A DNA stretch of 50,155 nt from assembly GCF_010093815.1 (NCBI RefSeq), contig NW_022985566.1, forward strand, positions 796,048 to 846,202, in the 5' to 3' direction. The DNA is from Pseudovirgaria hyperparasitica (taxonomy: Eukaryota > Ascomycota > Dothideomycetes > Acrospermales > Acrospermaceae). Below, piece by piece: positions 1 to 12,000 of the stretch. The notes below the pieces were generated by a model, which saw nothing but the letters and a program-made list of their open reading frames with translations, searched no databases and was not told the DNA's origin. Made by a program: the position numbers and the translations under genes. Position 1 is the first letter of the stretch. Each line of letters opens with the position of its first letter.

Positions 1-560
1 ATATTACTAATATTATCTAATTATATATATAAATACTCTATACTCTTATAGAAGTTTCTAGAACCCTCTAGAAACTTCTAGAGGTCTTTAGAAACACGAA
101 CTTCTATAGAGTTCTATTAGGTTCTACTATAGAGTCTATAAGTTCTATAGAGTTCTACTCTACTCTATTCTATTCTAAGGAAACTACTAGAGCTATAGAA
201 CATATACATACATCTAGAGGTCTAGAAGATTCCTATTATTAATTAAGAGAAGGATCTAGAATATATAAGGAGGAATATATAAGGAACGGTCTCTCTATAT
301 ATTTAGTTCTCTCTCAATCTAGTCTTTACTTTAAGAATTATACTATATTCTTATTATCTTTAAGCTATACTCCGCCGATCCGTTTATTATATAATAGTCT
401 ATTACAGCTAGATCCTATTATATAACTCTATTTAGATATATATTCCTTATATAAGGAATATTATATATCTATTTATACCTGTCCTTTTCACAGTTCTTAA
501 AAGTAACGAGCTTGGACGGAGTACTATTCTTCCATGTCTTATGTATGTTTTACGATGCCC
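1..560. repeat. RIP-type AT-rich block, left edge of the gene island
   Basis: This stretch is dominated by TA, CTA and TATAG strings and has almost no CpA or TpG up to about position 480, after which composition becomes normal. No reading frame of note is present. It looks like the end of a RIP-mutated repeat continuing off the left edge, but too little is present to identify the element. There are several short inverted strings built on the word tctaga. Confidence 0.6.
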
Positions 561-672
561 TACACTTAGGTATAGTGGACTGAGGACTACCATGCATGTA
601 TACTTTCACAACTCCATGTACACCTTTTCGCCATCCCTCCATTACTACTCATGATAATTCGTCACAAGTACA

Positions 673-1958
673 TCACATCCGCGCTCCACTCGATACAAAA
701 CCATCCGCCACTGCGGTCATCAACCGATTCGCAATTGCGGTCGGTGGCGGCAATCTCAAATTGCCCTTTTTATACCCTGGGGGAGCATCCTCACCTAAGC
801 CACTCGTTCCATTTTGCAACGCCTCTCGCAGCACGTCCATCGTGTACCACTTCGCATCATCGAGTTCTGGATCATTTCCCAAATCGATCGTCTCCCCGTC
901 CGGAATTGCCTGCCCGATTGCACCAATCATCAAGTTTGCCGGATACGGCCATGGTTGTGTGCTGTGAATGACAACACGCCCAAGCTTGATTCCACTTTCC
1001 TCCCAAACCTCGCGCCGAACCGCTTCTTCAACACTCTCCGCAGGCTCTAGAAAGCCAGCTAGTGTGCTATACCAATATGGAGGCCAGCGCCTCTGGCGTC
1101 CTAGCAGGATACGCTGCGCATCTGCCGACACAACGGCCATAATAACAGTTGGATCCGTCCGCGGGAAGCTCAGGTTAGAGATAGTACCTCGCGTGGCGCA
1201 CGGCTCACGTTCGGTCTTGCTGGCATCATTCACAGCTCCAGCTAGATCCTTAGGTGGACAAGTGCGTTTCCAACCAGCGTTCGTGCTGAGTGTTGGGAAG
1301 CCACAGGAAGCGCAGAAGGGGTTGCGCAAATTCCAGTCGAGCATGTGGCGGGCCTCGGCATAAATAGCTGCATCCTGTGCTGGGAGAGACAGTTCCATGC
1401 GGCTCTTAGAGAACGATAGTCCACGCGATTCGAGTGTAACAATAAGGGCTTCGCATGCTTGTATGACGGACTTACGGGGAGTGAGGTCAATGGCGAAGTA
1501 TGGTGCGCCCGAGTGCGATTTGTAGGTCATGCCGTCCTTGGAGCGTTCATCGAGGCCAAGGAAAATGACCTGGGGCTTGTAGTCTGTGGAATTGAATTGG
1601 TCGATGATATTTTGTTCCGTACGTTGGTAGGGATCACCGATAATGGATTCAAAGTCTGAATAGGGGAGGAGAGCAATTTCGGTAGATCCTTTGATCAGTA
1701 GCTCCATGTTCCTATAGACGAGGAATCTAGATGAGGAGTGGTGGAGGGCAGATGAGAGGAAAGAGTAATCGCTGCGGAGGAAGGAAACGCGATTCAGTGG
1801 TGAGCCTATAGATTTGTCAGTGTAGGTTCTTGTCCCTGATCGCGATAAGACAATTCACCAGCGAAGTAGTTTGCGACCTCTCTTCCAAACTTCCTATTCA
1901 GCATTGAGTCTAGGTTTGCGTGGGCGGGCTCTGGTAGGTCGGATATAGGAAGCGGCAT
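673..1958 (-). CDS. NPY1: NADH pyrophosphatase (Nudix hydrolase, NPY1/NudC type), peroxisomal
   Basis: Two exons, 1859-1958 and 673-1805, joined across a 53-bp intron (1806-1858, branch point CTGAC), give 410 residues. The second exon alone would miss the conserved N-terminal PLNRVSFLRSDYSFL segment, which the first exon restores in frame (codon split G|GC). A four-cysteine zinc site follows (C198, C201, C216, C236), then the Nudix box at about 284-306 (G-x5-E-x7-REVWEESG) and the family signature QPWPYP just after it. The enzyme splits NADH into NMNH and AMP. The protein ends in A-R-M, which fits the PTS1 pattern [SAC][KRH][LM]; the yeast homologue is peroxisomal. The gene is divergent from COG2, with 383 bp between start codons. 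Identity is secure; peroxisomal location is inferred. Confidence 0.93.
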
Positions 1959-2341
1959 GTTATATCTGAGGAGATGGCGTTGTCAATTGAATAATTGAAT
2001 GAAGAAGTGAAGCGAGTCAATAGCTTCGAATAGTGTATTTCCCCAACTCTAATGTTGTATAAAGAAACATGAAATAACCACGTCCACCGAAGTAGACTCA
2101 ATTTTACTAATCAACTGTATGCATATATCCTTAACTCCACGCTCGCCCGAGGTCGGTTGGACGCGTATATAACCATGAGATCATTGGTGACTGTTATGCC
2201 GATATTTTCCCGCTATCGAACCGATAGTATCAGCGCGGCGCGGGAAGGTGACGAGGTCCACGACGGTATTATTGTGGCTCCGCCATGAGCTCTCTCAGAT
2301 CACAACCTCTCAAGCTCGAGACTCCAGCGAGCAAGACCAAT
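1959..2341. promoter_or_regulatory. Shared divergent promoter region, NADH pyrophosphatase / COG2
   Basis: 383 bp separate the two divergent start codons, so both promoters and 5' leaders must lie here. A GC-rich patch (about 2210-2270, with gcgcggcgcggg) lies nearer COG2 and a TA-rich patch nearer the other gene. No TATA box or named site can be assigned with confidence. An in-frame upstream ATG for COG2 lies at 2285. Confidence 0.45.
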
Positions 2342-3227
2342 ATGAGTCAATTCTATGTCAGTAACTGTGACTACCACAGTAGCCTAAACACTTACTTTTC
2401 AGTTCGGCGACGACTCAAGCTCCAATTCAGACAACGACTCCTTCGACTCCCTGCCCTATCCTCAGCCGCTCCCACGCTCCGACTTTCTACAGCCTAATTT
2501 CTCTGCTGCAGCGTATTTGGGCTCGCTCCAGAATCGACATCAGACACTCGAAGACCTCCGAACTGAGCTCCGCACACGCAGCCAGCAGCTCAATCAGCAA
2601 CTACTCGACCTGGTCAATTCAAATTACCAAGAGTTTCTAGGACTGGGTAGCAGTCTGAAAGGCGGCGGTGAAAGGGTAGAGGAGGTTAGAATGGGGCTGC
2701 TGGGGTTCGAAAAAGATATTGAGGCTGTTAAAAAGAGTGTCCAGGAGAAGAAGAGCCAGGTCGAGGAGGCATTAGACGAGAGGAGGAGAGTTGGGAGATA
2801 CATGCAAGTCGGAAAAGCCCTTCTAGAATATCATGAGAGATTATTAGAGCTGGAGCGACGCCTGTTAGTTAATTCGGAGGAAAAGAACCAAGACGATGAG
2901 AGCGAGAGTGAAGAATCCAGCGAGGACGAAGATGATGATACTGCTCTCATGAGCTTGTGGAGATTACGAAGACATGTACGACAATATTTAGTGCTGAGGG
3001 AAATCTCCACACAACTAGGTGTGGACCATCCCTTCTTGGTCGCGCAAGAGGCACGGATACTCAAAGTTCGGTATACCCTTCTGCTTGATTTGAGTACAGC
3101 CTTGAAACAGGCTCAAGCCACAGGGAGGTCTGCTGACGCGCGAGTGCTGTCTGTCATGTCAGTGTATAGAGACATGGATGAAGGTGGCGAAGCAGTGAAA
3201 GTGTTCCAATCCTTACCGAAAGCATGA
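2342..3227 (+). CDS. COG2: Conserved oligomeric Golgi complex subunit 2 (COG2, N-terminal domain protein)
   Basis: Exon 1 is only five codons (2342-2356, MSQFY). A 46-bp intron (2357-2402) with the unusual donor GTCAGT follows, then exon 2 at 2403-3227, giving 279 residues. COG2 belongs to the eight-subunit tethering complex for retrograde vesicles at the Golgi. The sequence shows a Ser/Asp-rich start, PRSDFLQPNF, then NRHQTLEDLRTELRTRS and LLDLVNSNYQEFLGLGSSLKGG, typical of the COG2 N-terminal domain, followed by long helical coiled-coil sequence and an acidic Ser/Glu run at about residues 165-185. I recall fungal homologues of this short length beginning MSKFYF, hence the start at 2342; starting at 2285 would add 19 residues. 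Its stop is 109 bp from that of the convergent uL1m gene. Confidence 0.88.
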
Positions 3228-3336
3228 GTAGCTGCGTTCATAGCATAGCGTGGGCGTTAGGCAGAACAATGATGCTAATACAAATGAATGAAGTCTTTAT
3301 ATTCCATGCCTTCACTTTATACAATGCTTCAGACAA

Positions 3337-4433
3337 TTACGTAGCCTCTTCGTCCTTTGATATTCCCTTGGTCACCTCTTCTGGGGGTTTGTATGATTTT
3401 TGCGACGTGTCGAACGCTACAATATCTGACAGGATATAGGCTGGTATCGGTTTTTCGATGAAGTCGACTTCTCTCAATGACTGAGAAGACCGGTAATCCC
3501 CATTTAGACTTATGCCAGGACCTTGGGTGGTACTTAGGACCTGTGCATGTCAGCATATATCATACACAATAGAATGGACATTACTCACCACCTCGTGGAT
3601 CGATTTCTGTATTGAGTCATTCATGGCCGCAATGTCTCGTTTCAGCGCGGCCAAAAAAAACCTCACGTTAGTAGATAATTGCTCGGGCGTAAAGCGCAAT
3701 TGTCCGATCGGCAACCTTATAACACCCATACGTTCCTTATATTCACTTGCCCCAGCCACGCCTTTGATGAGTCCCGCACAATCCGTGGTCACTGTTCCGC
3801 TCTTCACGCTCGGCATCAAGCCCTTCGGACCTAGTATTCTTGCAACCTTCGCAGCATTCAATTTCTGCACCGAATTTGTATGGCATATCACCCGGTCGAA
3901 GTCGATTCTCCCCTGTCTTACATCTTCGAATATCGACTCCTCTCCGACGATATGCGCTCCTGCTTTTCTTGAAGCAATTCCTTGTTTGCTCTCCGGATCA
4001 CAGATGACTGCTATTCTCATATCACTGCGGACAGAATTTGGTAATTTTATACGATTTTTTATTGTTGGGCCGCTTTTGAGCGTATTGATTTTGACGTGAA
4101 GTTCGTACTTTGATCGCTGCTGATCTTTGCCAATCTCGAAACAACGAAGATATCTAGAAACATGTTATTAGATGCGTGCGTGCTAGTGAAGAGAATCGAT
4201 GTGACTTACTGCACAGCGTCAGTCAACGCAAACTGCTCTGCATCTTTCAGATCCCTCACGAGGAAGTGTTTTCTATCGTTCTTCTTCTTGCCGGGTAACT
4301 CCTTCTTCATGCTAGCGCGTCGGACTTGCTGGGAGACGTGGAAGCTGGCAGGACAGCTGCTGACGTGTTGTCGGAAGACGCATCGTGTCGCGGATGAGCT
4401 TAGTCGAGCGGCGCCCGACGGTATAGTGGTCAT
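3337..4433 (-). CDS. MRPL1: Mitochondrial large-subunit ribosomal protein uL1m
   Basis: Three exons (4210-4433, 3589-4153, 3337-3540) with introns of 56 and 48 bp give 330 residues. Both introns have GTAAGT or GTGAGT donors, and the second has a GCTGAC branch site. uL1 forms the L1 stalk of the ribosome, binding 23S-type rRNA near the E site. The N-terminus (about residues 1-41) is rich in Ser, Arg and Ala, lacks acidic residues and contains QQVRRAS, as expected for a mitochondrial presequence. The body carries the L1 hallmarks SKYELHVKINTLKSGPTIKNRIKLP, ILGPKGLMPS and the C-terminal VVLSTTQGPGISL; the last is only recovered by splicing the final exon. The first ATG of the longer open frame, at 4544, would put an acidic-poor but unsupported extension in front, so 4433 is preferred. 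Divergent from the glutamyl-tRNA synthetase gene. Confidence 0.9.
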
Positions 4434-4674
4434 TCCGCCTTGGAAATGGATGACGACAAAGGCATGTACATGAGATTCGATCACGGAGAAGAAAGACCCC
4501 CGAACCTTTTTGGGAACTTGGGCACGTGACCCAGCCCTATGCATGGCCCACTTCGCTAAGACAACCTATGTCTTTACTTTACTTTCTGTGCCCCTCTTTT
4601 GAGTCATCTGGCTAGAGAAACTCGAATATCTTGTTGCCCTTGAACCCATAACTTAGAACATATACTCAGTCAAT
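4434..4674. promoter_or_regulatory. Shared divergent promoter region, uL1m / glutamyl-tRNA synthetase
   Basis: Only 241 bp lie between the two start codons, so a bidirectional promoter serves a mitochondrial-translation gene and a cytosolic-translation gene. The sequence holds a CACGTGAC string (about 4523) that could bind a bHLH factor and a pyrimidine-rich stretch at about 4570-4605. Assignment of sites is inference. Confidence 0.4.
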
Positions 4675-6632
4675 ATGACAGGCCATAGTGCTGAGGCTCA
4701 GATTGCAGAATGGATACAGAGGGCCGCTGCCTTGGCTCCAATCAATCTTAAAAGCATTGAGGGCCCTCTTGGAGAACTTGATGCTCACCTCACTCTTCGG
4801 TCCCACATCGTCGGACACAGCCTGACAGATGCTGATGTGACAGTTTGGCAGACTCTTAGAACCAACCATGTTGCCAGCTCATTCCTCAAACGTGGACTAC
4901 TCATCAACCTGACTCGATGGTACAAGTACATCGAGGAGGCTTACCCAGCACACGCGAAGCTTCCGGAGAAGCAGACTAAGGCTGCCAAAGGAGACGAGAA
5001 AGATGAGGGTGGTAACTATGATATCGGTCTTCAAGAGCCCGAGAAAGGTGTGGTCACTCGCTTCCCGCCCGAGCCTAGGTAAGTCTCAAGACCATATAAA
5101 TATATTATTTTCATATCTAACGAGTCATAAGTGGTTATCTGCACATTGGTCACGCAAAGGCTGCTCTCCTAAATGACTACTTTGCACATAAGAAGTACAA
5201 GGGTACTCTACTACTACGTTTCGACGACACCAATCCCTCGAAGGAGAAGCAAGAGTTCCAAGATGCGATTGTAGAGGACCTAGCTTTGATGGGTATCAAG
5301 GCAGATAAAACATCGCATACCAGCGACTATTTCCAGGAGCTCTACGAGTTTTGTGTCACAATGCTCAAAGAGGGCACCGCTTACGCTGACGACACCGACC
5401 AGGAGACGATGCGCGCCGAACGCATGGATGGCATTGCCTCCAAGCGCCGTGACAGCTCCCCTAAGGATAACCTCGCACACTTCGAGGAGATGAAGAAGGG
5501 TAACGAAGAAGGCATCCGCTGGTGTATCCGAGCGAAGATGTCCATCGACAACCCCAATAAAGCGATGCGGGACCCGGTCATATACCGCTGTAACCCTGAA
5601 GCACATCATCGTACCGGCACGACCTGGAAAATCTACCCGACCTATGACTTTTGTTGCCCAATCATCGATGCGCACGAAGGAGTGACCCACGCTCTGCGTA
5701 CTACCGAGTACAAAGACCGTGATGCCCAGTATCAATGGTTCATTAAGACTCTAAACCTCCGCAACGTATACAATTGGGACTTTGCGCGAATGAATTTTGT
5801 CCGCACTCTACTTTCAAAGCGCAAATTGACCAAGCTAGTCGATGCCGGTACGGTCTGGGGGTGGGATGACCCACGCATGCCCACCGTACGCGGCATCCGT
5901 CGCCGCGGCATGACCATACCCGCTCTTCAGGAGTTCATCCTCAAACAAGGCCCTTCTAAGAACATTGTCAACCTCGACTGGACTACCTTCTGGGCGACGA
6001 ACAAGAAATTTATCGACCCTGTCGCAGGCCGCTACACGGCAGTCGACAAGACTGACATGGTGAAGTGCGTTGTAAATGGCGCGCGCGAGGCTCCGTACGC
6101 CGAGGAGAAGCCACTTCATGCAAAGAACAAGGATGTCGGTGTCAAAAAAGTATATTATAGTCAGGAGATCCTGCTCGACCAGGAAGACGCGCAGAGCTTT
6201 GCTGCTAACGAGGAAATCACGCTAATGAACTGGGGCAACGCAATTGTGCGTCAAATCAGCCATTCCCTAAACCCTCTTAGTAGTCAGAAAGTCGTTGGGA
6301 TCCACCTTGAACTGCACCTGCAAGGTGACGTGCGCAAGACGAATAAAAAGATCACCTGGCTCAGCTCGAATCAGGAACTGGTGCCAATTGAGCTTGTTGA
6401 CTTTGACTTTATCATTAGCAAGGATAAGCTTGACGAGGATGATAATTGGGAAGATTTCATTACGCCGCAGACGGAATTCCGTAAGGACGCTGTGGCGGAC
6501 GAGAATGTAGCGAAGTTGAAGGAGGGAGATATCATTCAATTTGATCGCAAGGGGTATTTCAGAATTGATCGTGCATTTAGCTATGGGCAGCCAGCTGTCG
6601 CTTTCCAGATTCCTACGGGTAAAACGAAGTGA
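4675..6632 (+). CDS. GUS1: Glutamyl-tRNA synthetase, cytosolic
   Basis: Exons 4675-5078 and 5132-6632 flank a 53-bp intron (branch CTAAC) and encode 634 residues. The enzyme charges tRNA-Glu with glutamate. Residues 1 to about 95 form a shortened GST-like appendix, the part that in yeast docks on the Arc1p cofactor, followed by a Lys/Glu-rich linker. The class I catalytic core starts at the splice junction: PPEPSGYLHIGHAKA, with the HIGH motif at 139-142. The second signature is LLSKRKLTKLVD (SKRK at 363-366), in the eukaryotic/archaeal KLSKR form. EGVTHALRTTEY and the anticodon-binding beta-barrels follow. Slightly shorter than the yeast protein, mainly in the appendix. The stop is 525 bp from the convergent zinc-knuckle gene. 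Confidence 0.95.
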
Positions 6633-7157
6633 CGCGTGGTATAGGAACTCGGGTAGCAAAACCTCTAGGTCAAGAGCGGATTGAGGCTGGCATACAAGTC
6701 GCGGCACTTGGTGGTAATCGATGACTATGCTGGATTGATTGTATATACATTACTCTCAGCATGCTACTATAGAAGCTGCGCATTATCCTGGCACTATGAA
6801 CATGTCGTGGAACACATAATAATCATGGGAGTGCCAATATCGGTGGGTTGAGGCCTTAATCGCCCCTTTTCTTTAAAGAGCACGTTCAAGTCTGGTCGTT
6901 ATATTTCTGTTCATACGTGATTATAGACTGGTAGTCGATGATACGACAATTGATAGTGTCAAATTTGTTTGACACCACAACAACTATTTACTCCTAGTTG
7001 TTTGCAATGCAGTATCGAGTGTTCCGACTATCAAAAACAGAAGCCGAATGTTGTCCCCCCATATAGCTGTAAGTTACGACAGGTGTGACCAACACCACCA
7101 ACAAAGTGACACTCTCTGTTACGAGTCTTCCCAGTGGTGCTTGACGCAAGGTGCAGT
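6633..7157. other. Convergent intergenic region
   Basis: This region holds the 3' ends of the convergent glutamyl-tRNA synthetase and zinc-knuckle genes. No reading frame with recognisable content and no tRNA-like box B were seen. Confidence 0.5.
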
Positions 7158-8015
7158 CTACCATTGCACATCACCACCAACAGCGCTACCCCAACCATCA
7201 CTAGGAATGAGAGGGACGACTCCATCGGCGTCACCACCATCGGCCCAACAACCAACAGCTGTTGGGGCGGCCCGTTCACCCGTCGGAGGAGCAGACTCAC
7301 CACCGAATCCTCCACTACCGCCACCCAAGGCGTCGATTCCATCGTTCTCATTGATCGGCTCCTTACACCTTTTCATAGTATGTCCCTTCTTGTGACAGTT
7401 ATTGCACTCCACGCGACTCCAATCCTTGGGCTCGGTGCAGTCCTTTGCACGGTGGCCTTGCTGATCGCAATTTCGACACTGGAAGGATGCTTCGGAGCGC
7501 GGTTCGGTGCATTCTTTTGCAAAATGACCTTCTTGGTTGCAATTACGGCAGGATATAGAGGATTGTGCGGTGGGGCAATCCTTGGCCATGTGACCCTCTG
7601 TGATATGGTCAGGTAAGATGAGATATGAGACGAGGAAGACACATACTCTGGTTGCATTTGCGGCATTCCATGTTACGCAAGGAGCGTGGCTCGGTACACT
7701 CAGTCTTACGATGACCAGCTGTGCGGTTTATTAGCACTCACTCACGTCTACAAGGGAGGTTACTCTCCACTTACGCTGTCCACAGTTAAAGCAACCATCA
7801 GCAGTGAGCTCCGCAGCAAGTGGAGTAATGTCCCATGTTCCACCAAGCTCCATCCCTTCTTCAGGCTTCGAAAGCGCTGCTACCTTGGCCTTATGGCCTT
7901 TTCCAAACAAGTGGGCCTTGTGGTCCTTGTATTTCATGGATTTATTGCAAGTCTCACAGAAATAGTCGGTGGGAAGGATGTTTTTGAGCTTTGGCCAAGG
8001 GTTGGAATCCATCAT
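7158..8015 (-). CDS. Zinc-knuckle RNA-binding protein with N-terminal U1-type C2H2 finger
   Basis: Three exons (7775-8015, 7647-7718, 7158-7597), separated by introns of 56 and 49 bp, give 250 residues; a second ATG three bases on gives 249. Near the start is a matrin/U1-type finger, C20-x2-C23-x11-H35-x5-H41. Five CCHC knuckles (C-x2-C-x4-H-x4-C) follow at about 75-88, 99-112, 121-134, 145-158 and 169-182; the middle exon completes the first and most of the second. The tail to residue 250 is Gly/Ala/Asp-rich and ends in Trp. Multi-knuckle proteins of this sort (Gis2/CNBP-like) bind single-stranded nucleic acid and often act in translation. The added U1 finger suggests double-stranded RNA or snRNP contact, which is inference. 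The exact target is unknown. Confidence 0.88.
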
Positions 8016-9002
8016 GGAAGTTATAGTAGTTTAACCGCGTGACGTGAGAGAATTTGAGTAAAGCCTTAAGTAGGACTTAGCGAGGTGTTGTGAAAGTTGT
8101 CGTGAGATACTACGCGTTGGGCACACAAAGAAGGTGAGCAAAGAAAGACGTCAGAAAAAACGTCTAACCAGAGGCAGTGATAAGTATCAAGGCAAAGTAT
8201 TGGAGGTTGTTCGACGGAGAGATGTCAGAGAAGTAAGAGGCGAAGGTGAAAAAGAAAGACCGATGACACAGGCTCAGTCAAGTAAACAGCCCATCCGCGT
8301 GACCTTACGGAGTATACATGACAGATGAAAAGAACGCGAATGATACCGTTAGTAAGGAACGCAGTACTTGCTCTTCACTTCACTTCCGTTCCTATGGCCA
8401 TGGGAAGAGTCCTGATCTGGACAGTGGCCCCACCAAAGACAAACAATATCGTTACACAACCTCCAGGCAGGCTCATACCTGACAATATTTACCCTAGCTC
8501 TACCTACTACCTGGGGATAAGCTCGGCACCATTAGGCCTTGCTTAATAGGTATGGGACAATGATAAGAATCATCCAACAGTGGATGAACTTGGAAGAAGC
8601 GACGGTGACGTAACACGAAATAGTTGATTGCACTCTCCTCCTATATGATTGATCTGGCCTATGTGATACTTCGATAGCATCGCGTTTGTCCGCGGACCAT
8701 ACAGCCTATATAAGCCAAGGAAATTCGTGACATGCACTGTGAGGCGCTTCTAGGAATAGAAGAGCCGCGAAACTTAGTCATCAGCATTACAAATGATTGA
8801 ACATATACAAAGGTGTGGCCAAGCAATAGAATGAGGCCACGGATATAGTAAAGAGATGTAGGATGAACAGCAGTCTGACTCACACCTTTCGCTATGCATC
8901 GCAATAAGCAAGCAACAAACGCTAAAATCCAGTCTAATTGTAGCCCGAGGGAATCAGAAGGCGACACATGATAAGCAAGGTATCACTTTCTAATGTTTGC
9001 AT
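8016..9002. other. Intergenic region between zinc-knuckle and large unknown gene
   Basis: About 1 kb that must contain the zinc-knuckle promoter (right of 8015) and the 3' end of the large - strand gene. A purine-rich stretch lies at about 8120-8270. Short open frames here lack codon bias, recognisable motifs or splice support, so I annotate none. Confidence 0.45.
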
Positions 9003-12000
9003 TTAGGAAATGCGCTCCATGTCTTCTCGTTGGCGAAGATATTTGCGTGCAAGCTCATCGCCACCGTTCATGCTCATCTCCATCCAGTGTTGTGCTACGC
9101 ACATGGTGATGGGATCGCTACGTGTAGGATCTTCCCTTTTACTGCCGCGATCGCGATTGAGAAGCTCCGCCTTGAATACGTCCTTAGGTCTGGTGAGAGG
9201 AAGGATTGTGCGTATCTGCAAAAGATCGGGATGTGTAAGATAGAAGATAGCCAACTCGCGCTCGGCGACGGCATCACCTTCCTTAGCTGTGATGACAAGC
9301 ATGCGTGCTGCATCTTCCATACTGAACCGTGGTGCTGGGCTATCAGGGCCTTCCGCTCCTGTATTATTGATGGAGGATAGTGTTGAGCTCGTTTTGCTAG
9401 ATCCCGCGCCATCGGATCCTGTGCTGTTTGCTGTTTGGTGAGTGCCACGATTTTGTGTGTTGTATACCACAATCTCATCAGCAATCTCGACCATAACTCT
9501 GCAGACATCCTCCTTGAGGCCTAGAGCCGCTAGTCCAGCGTCCCAGAATGCTTTCCCTCGCGCAGATTTGTCTAACATTGATGCAGGAACAAAGGCGGCT
9601 ATGTACTGTAAGTCACGGAAAAGAGTTCTGGGGCGAATCTCTGCATCCCGGAAGAGGCCTTGCAACACTTCAACTATCATATCAGTGCTGGGTGGACCGC
9701 CGGGTGACTTTGTTCCAGAACGAGGTATTGGTGAGCTCGTGCCATATCCAATATCCGATTGCAGATTCATGGAATGTGAGCGACGTTCTTCACAATTAGC
9801 AATGGCTTCCTGAAGATTCGCAGCTCGCTGAACGGGAGCGACTGGCTCTCTTGAGCTGAGCTCTGGGACGGATCCCAAGGTTGGCGACTGGGGCACTGTT
9901 GGGAGAGGCTGCCGATTGTTAAATTGCCGGTTGGAACGAGACGACAGAGACGCGATGATAATGAGTTCCAGCTCGTACAAGGCATGCAGCTTCGAGAAAG
10001 GATTTGGATGAGTCGCGAATTTGCGGAGTAATCGACGGAATGCCATGTTGTAAGGGAATTCAAGCAGTCCCGCTCGCTTTGCAGCAGACAGAGAAGAACG
10101 AGCTGTCGCATCGCTTGCCGACGAGGACTGTTCGCCGCCAGATTGGTTATCCGTGGCATGCTGGAGTGTGGCTAGGGAAGTAGATGGTGGAGCGCGCTCA
10201 TTGCGGCCAAGTGTTTCCAAGGGACCTCCGGCATTCCGATGCTGGTCCGCTTTCACGGCACGAATGCTCTTCATACTCTTCTTCCGGGCCAATTTCTGTT
10301 TTCGCCTGCGTTCTTCTTCCTCCTTTCGGGCGATGCACTCTTCTCCGAGGTCGCCTGAAAACCAGGAATCGGTCTCGCTGCCATGACCGAATACTAATGT
10401 CCCTAGATCGCTTAGGAGTAAGCCGGTCAATGACTGCTTCAGGTCCAGAAGGAATCTTCTCTTCTCCTCATTGACCGAAGAAGACTGCTTCAGCATCACT
10501 GTGCCTTTGGAAGACGTAGCTGTTTGTGGTCTGATACTTGTGGAGCTAGAAGGGGACTCAGCTTGACCCTGGAATGGCGACCAAAAAGTACTGGTCGTAT
10601 CAATGGTCAGAACTGGATTGGACGGCCCAAAGTAGTCTTGCGAATCTAAGAGATCCACTGTCTTTGCTGTGTTCCACTTGCTAGAGTCAAAGCTCTGCTG
10701 CGAGCCGTTGCGGTGGGAGATGGATCGCAAGCTACCCATGCTAGGACGCTGAGCAAAGTCCAGACTACGTGACCCTGGGCGATTGGTCTCGTACTCCTCA
10801 TCGCGAGCAATAGAGAGTGTGCCAACGCCAGTCAGAAACAAATCCCCCTTCTGTCGCCCGCTGTCGAGGATATCTTTGTCGCGACGATAGAGCTCGCTTG
10901 ACCACAGCACTGGGCCATCCATTACACCCTCACCAACAAGTTTGTTCACGCATCTGTCAATTTCGAGACAGAACCGATGGATTCGTTCCTCGCCTTTGCA
11001 AAAATTTTCGATTGCATATTGGGAAAGCCATTTGGCTGTCATCTCTGATTGATCATCGCCTAGTTTGTTCGGACCTCCAAACTCGGCCTGCGCGGCAATC
11101 AAGTCGACAACTTGTGACTCTGTCTTTAACAAGAAGTTGTTCGTAGATGATCGGGAAAACGTGCGTGGTTTGTGAGATTGGAGAGGCTTTCCGCCAATGG
11201 TTTTCGTTGGCTGGCCCATCATCTTTAACGCGACAGCAACATTTTTGGCCTCCTCGTACCGGGCTGAATTGCGCACGTCAGTGATATACCACATTTTGTC
11301 TCTGAGGCTCTTGAGACCGAACATCATATCCTCAATGGTGCCGTCATGTCGCTCTTGTGATGTATTCAACCATACAAACCAAGCTTCGAACTCGGCGATA
11401 GCCGAAGCTGCTTTGCCCAAGGAATCACGTGGACCCCGAGAAAAGTAATTCAACAGAGCAGCGTAGCCATTCTTCATCAATGTGGGGGATTGCAGCCGTT
11501 TCAGCTGCTCGATCGTCTTGAAATAGATGTGCGCGTTCACATAGTCTGACCTGGCCTGACATTGTGTCATAGCAGCCTCAAGCATTGTAAGCAGAACAGG
11601 CTGTCGCTCCTGGGATTGATCACCGGAATCTGGATTACTGCCACTTCGTTGATGTTGTGGAGATCTTTGTCGTCCTGGTGTCATATTCCTTGATTCCGCT
11701 ATGAGGCTGGTTAAATTGCTTTGACTAAGGTAAGGATTTTTCGATTGCAGATGCTCGCTTTGTGCTCGAGCAAAAGTGCGAGCGTGTCTTCGATGAGTGG
11801 ATGTCCGGTTACTGAACTCCTTAGACTCACTCTCTGGTGCTAGCTCCTTAGGTATCTCATATTCCTCAACTAATTTAGCAATGTTCTGCTTCAATTGATG
11901 GTAGTCAGCCTCCAAATCGATGCTTGACTGACCCTCATCTTCGCTGTCGCTGTCAGGAGAATCATCGTCATGTTCGTCCTCGTCATCACTGTCCTTGTGC

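Noticed and set aside
8659-8967. Possible small - strand gene downstream of the large gene
   Set aside because: Composition is erratic, there is no recognisable motif and it lies where the 3' UTR is expected.
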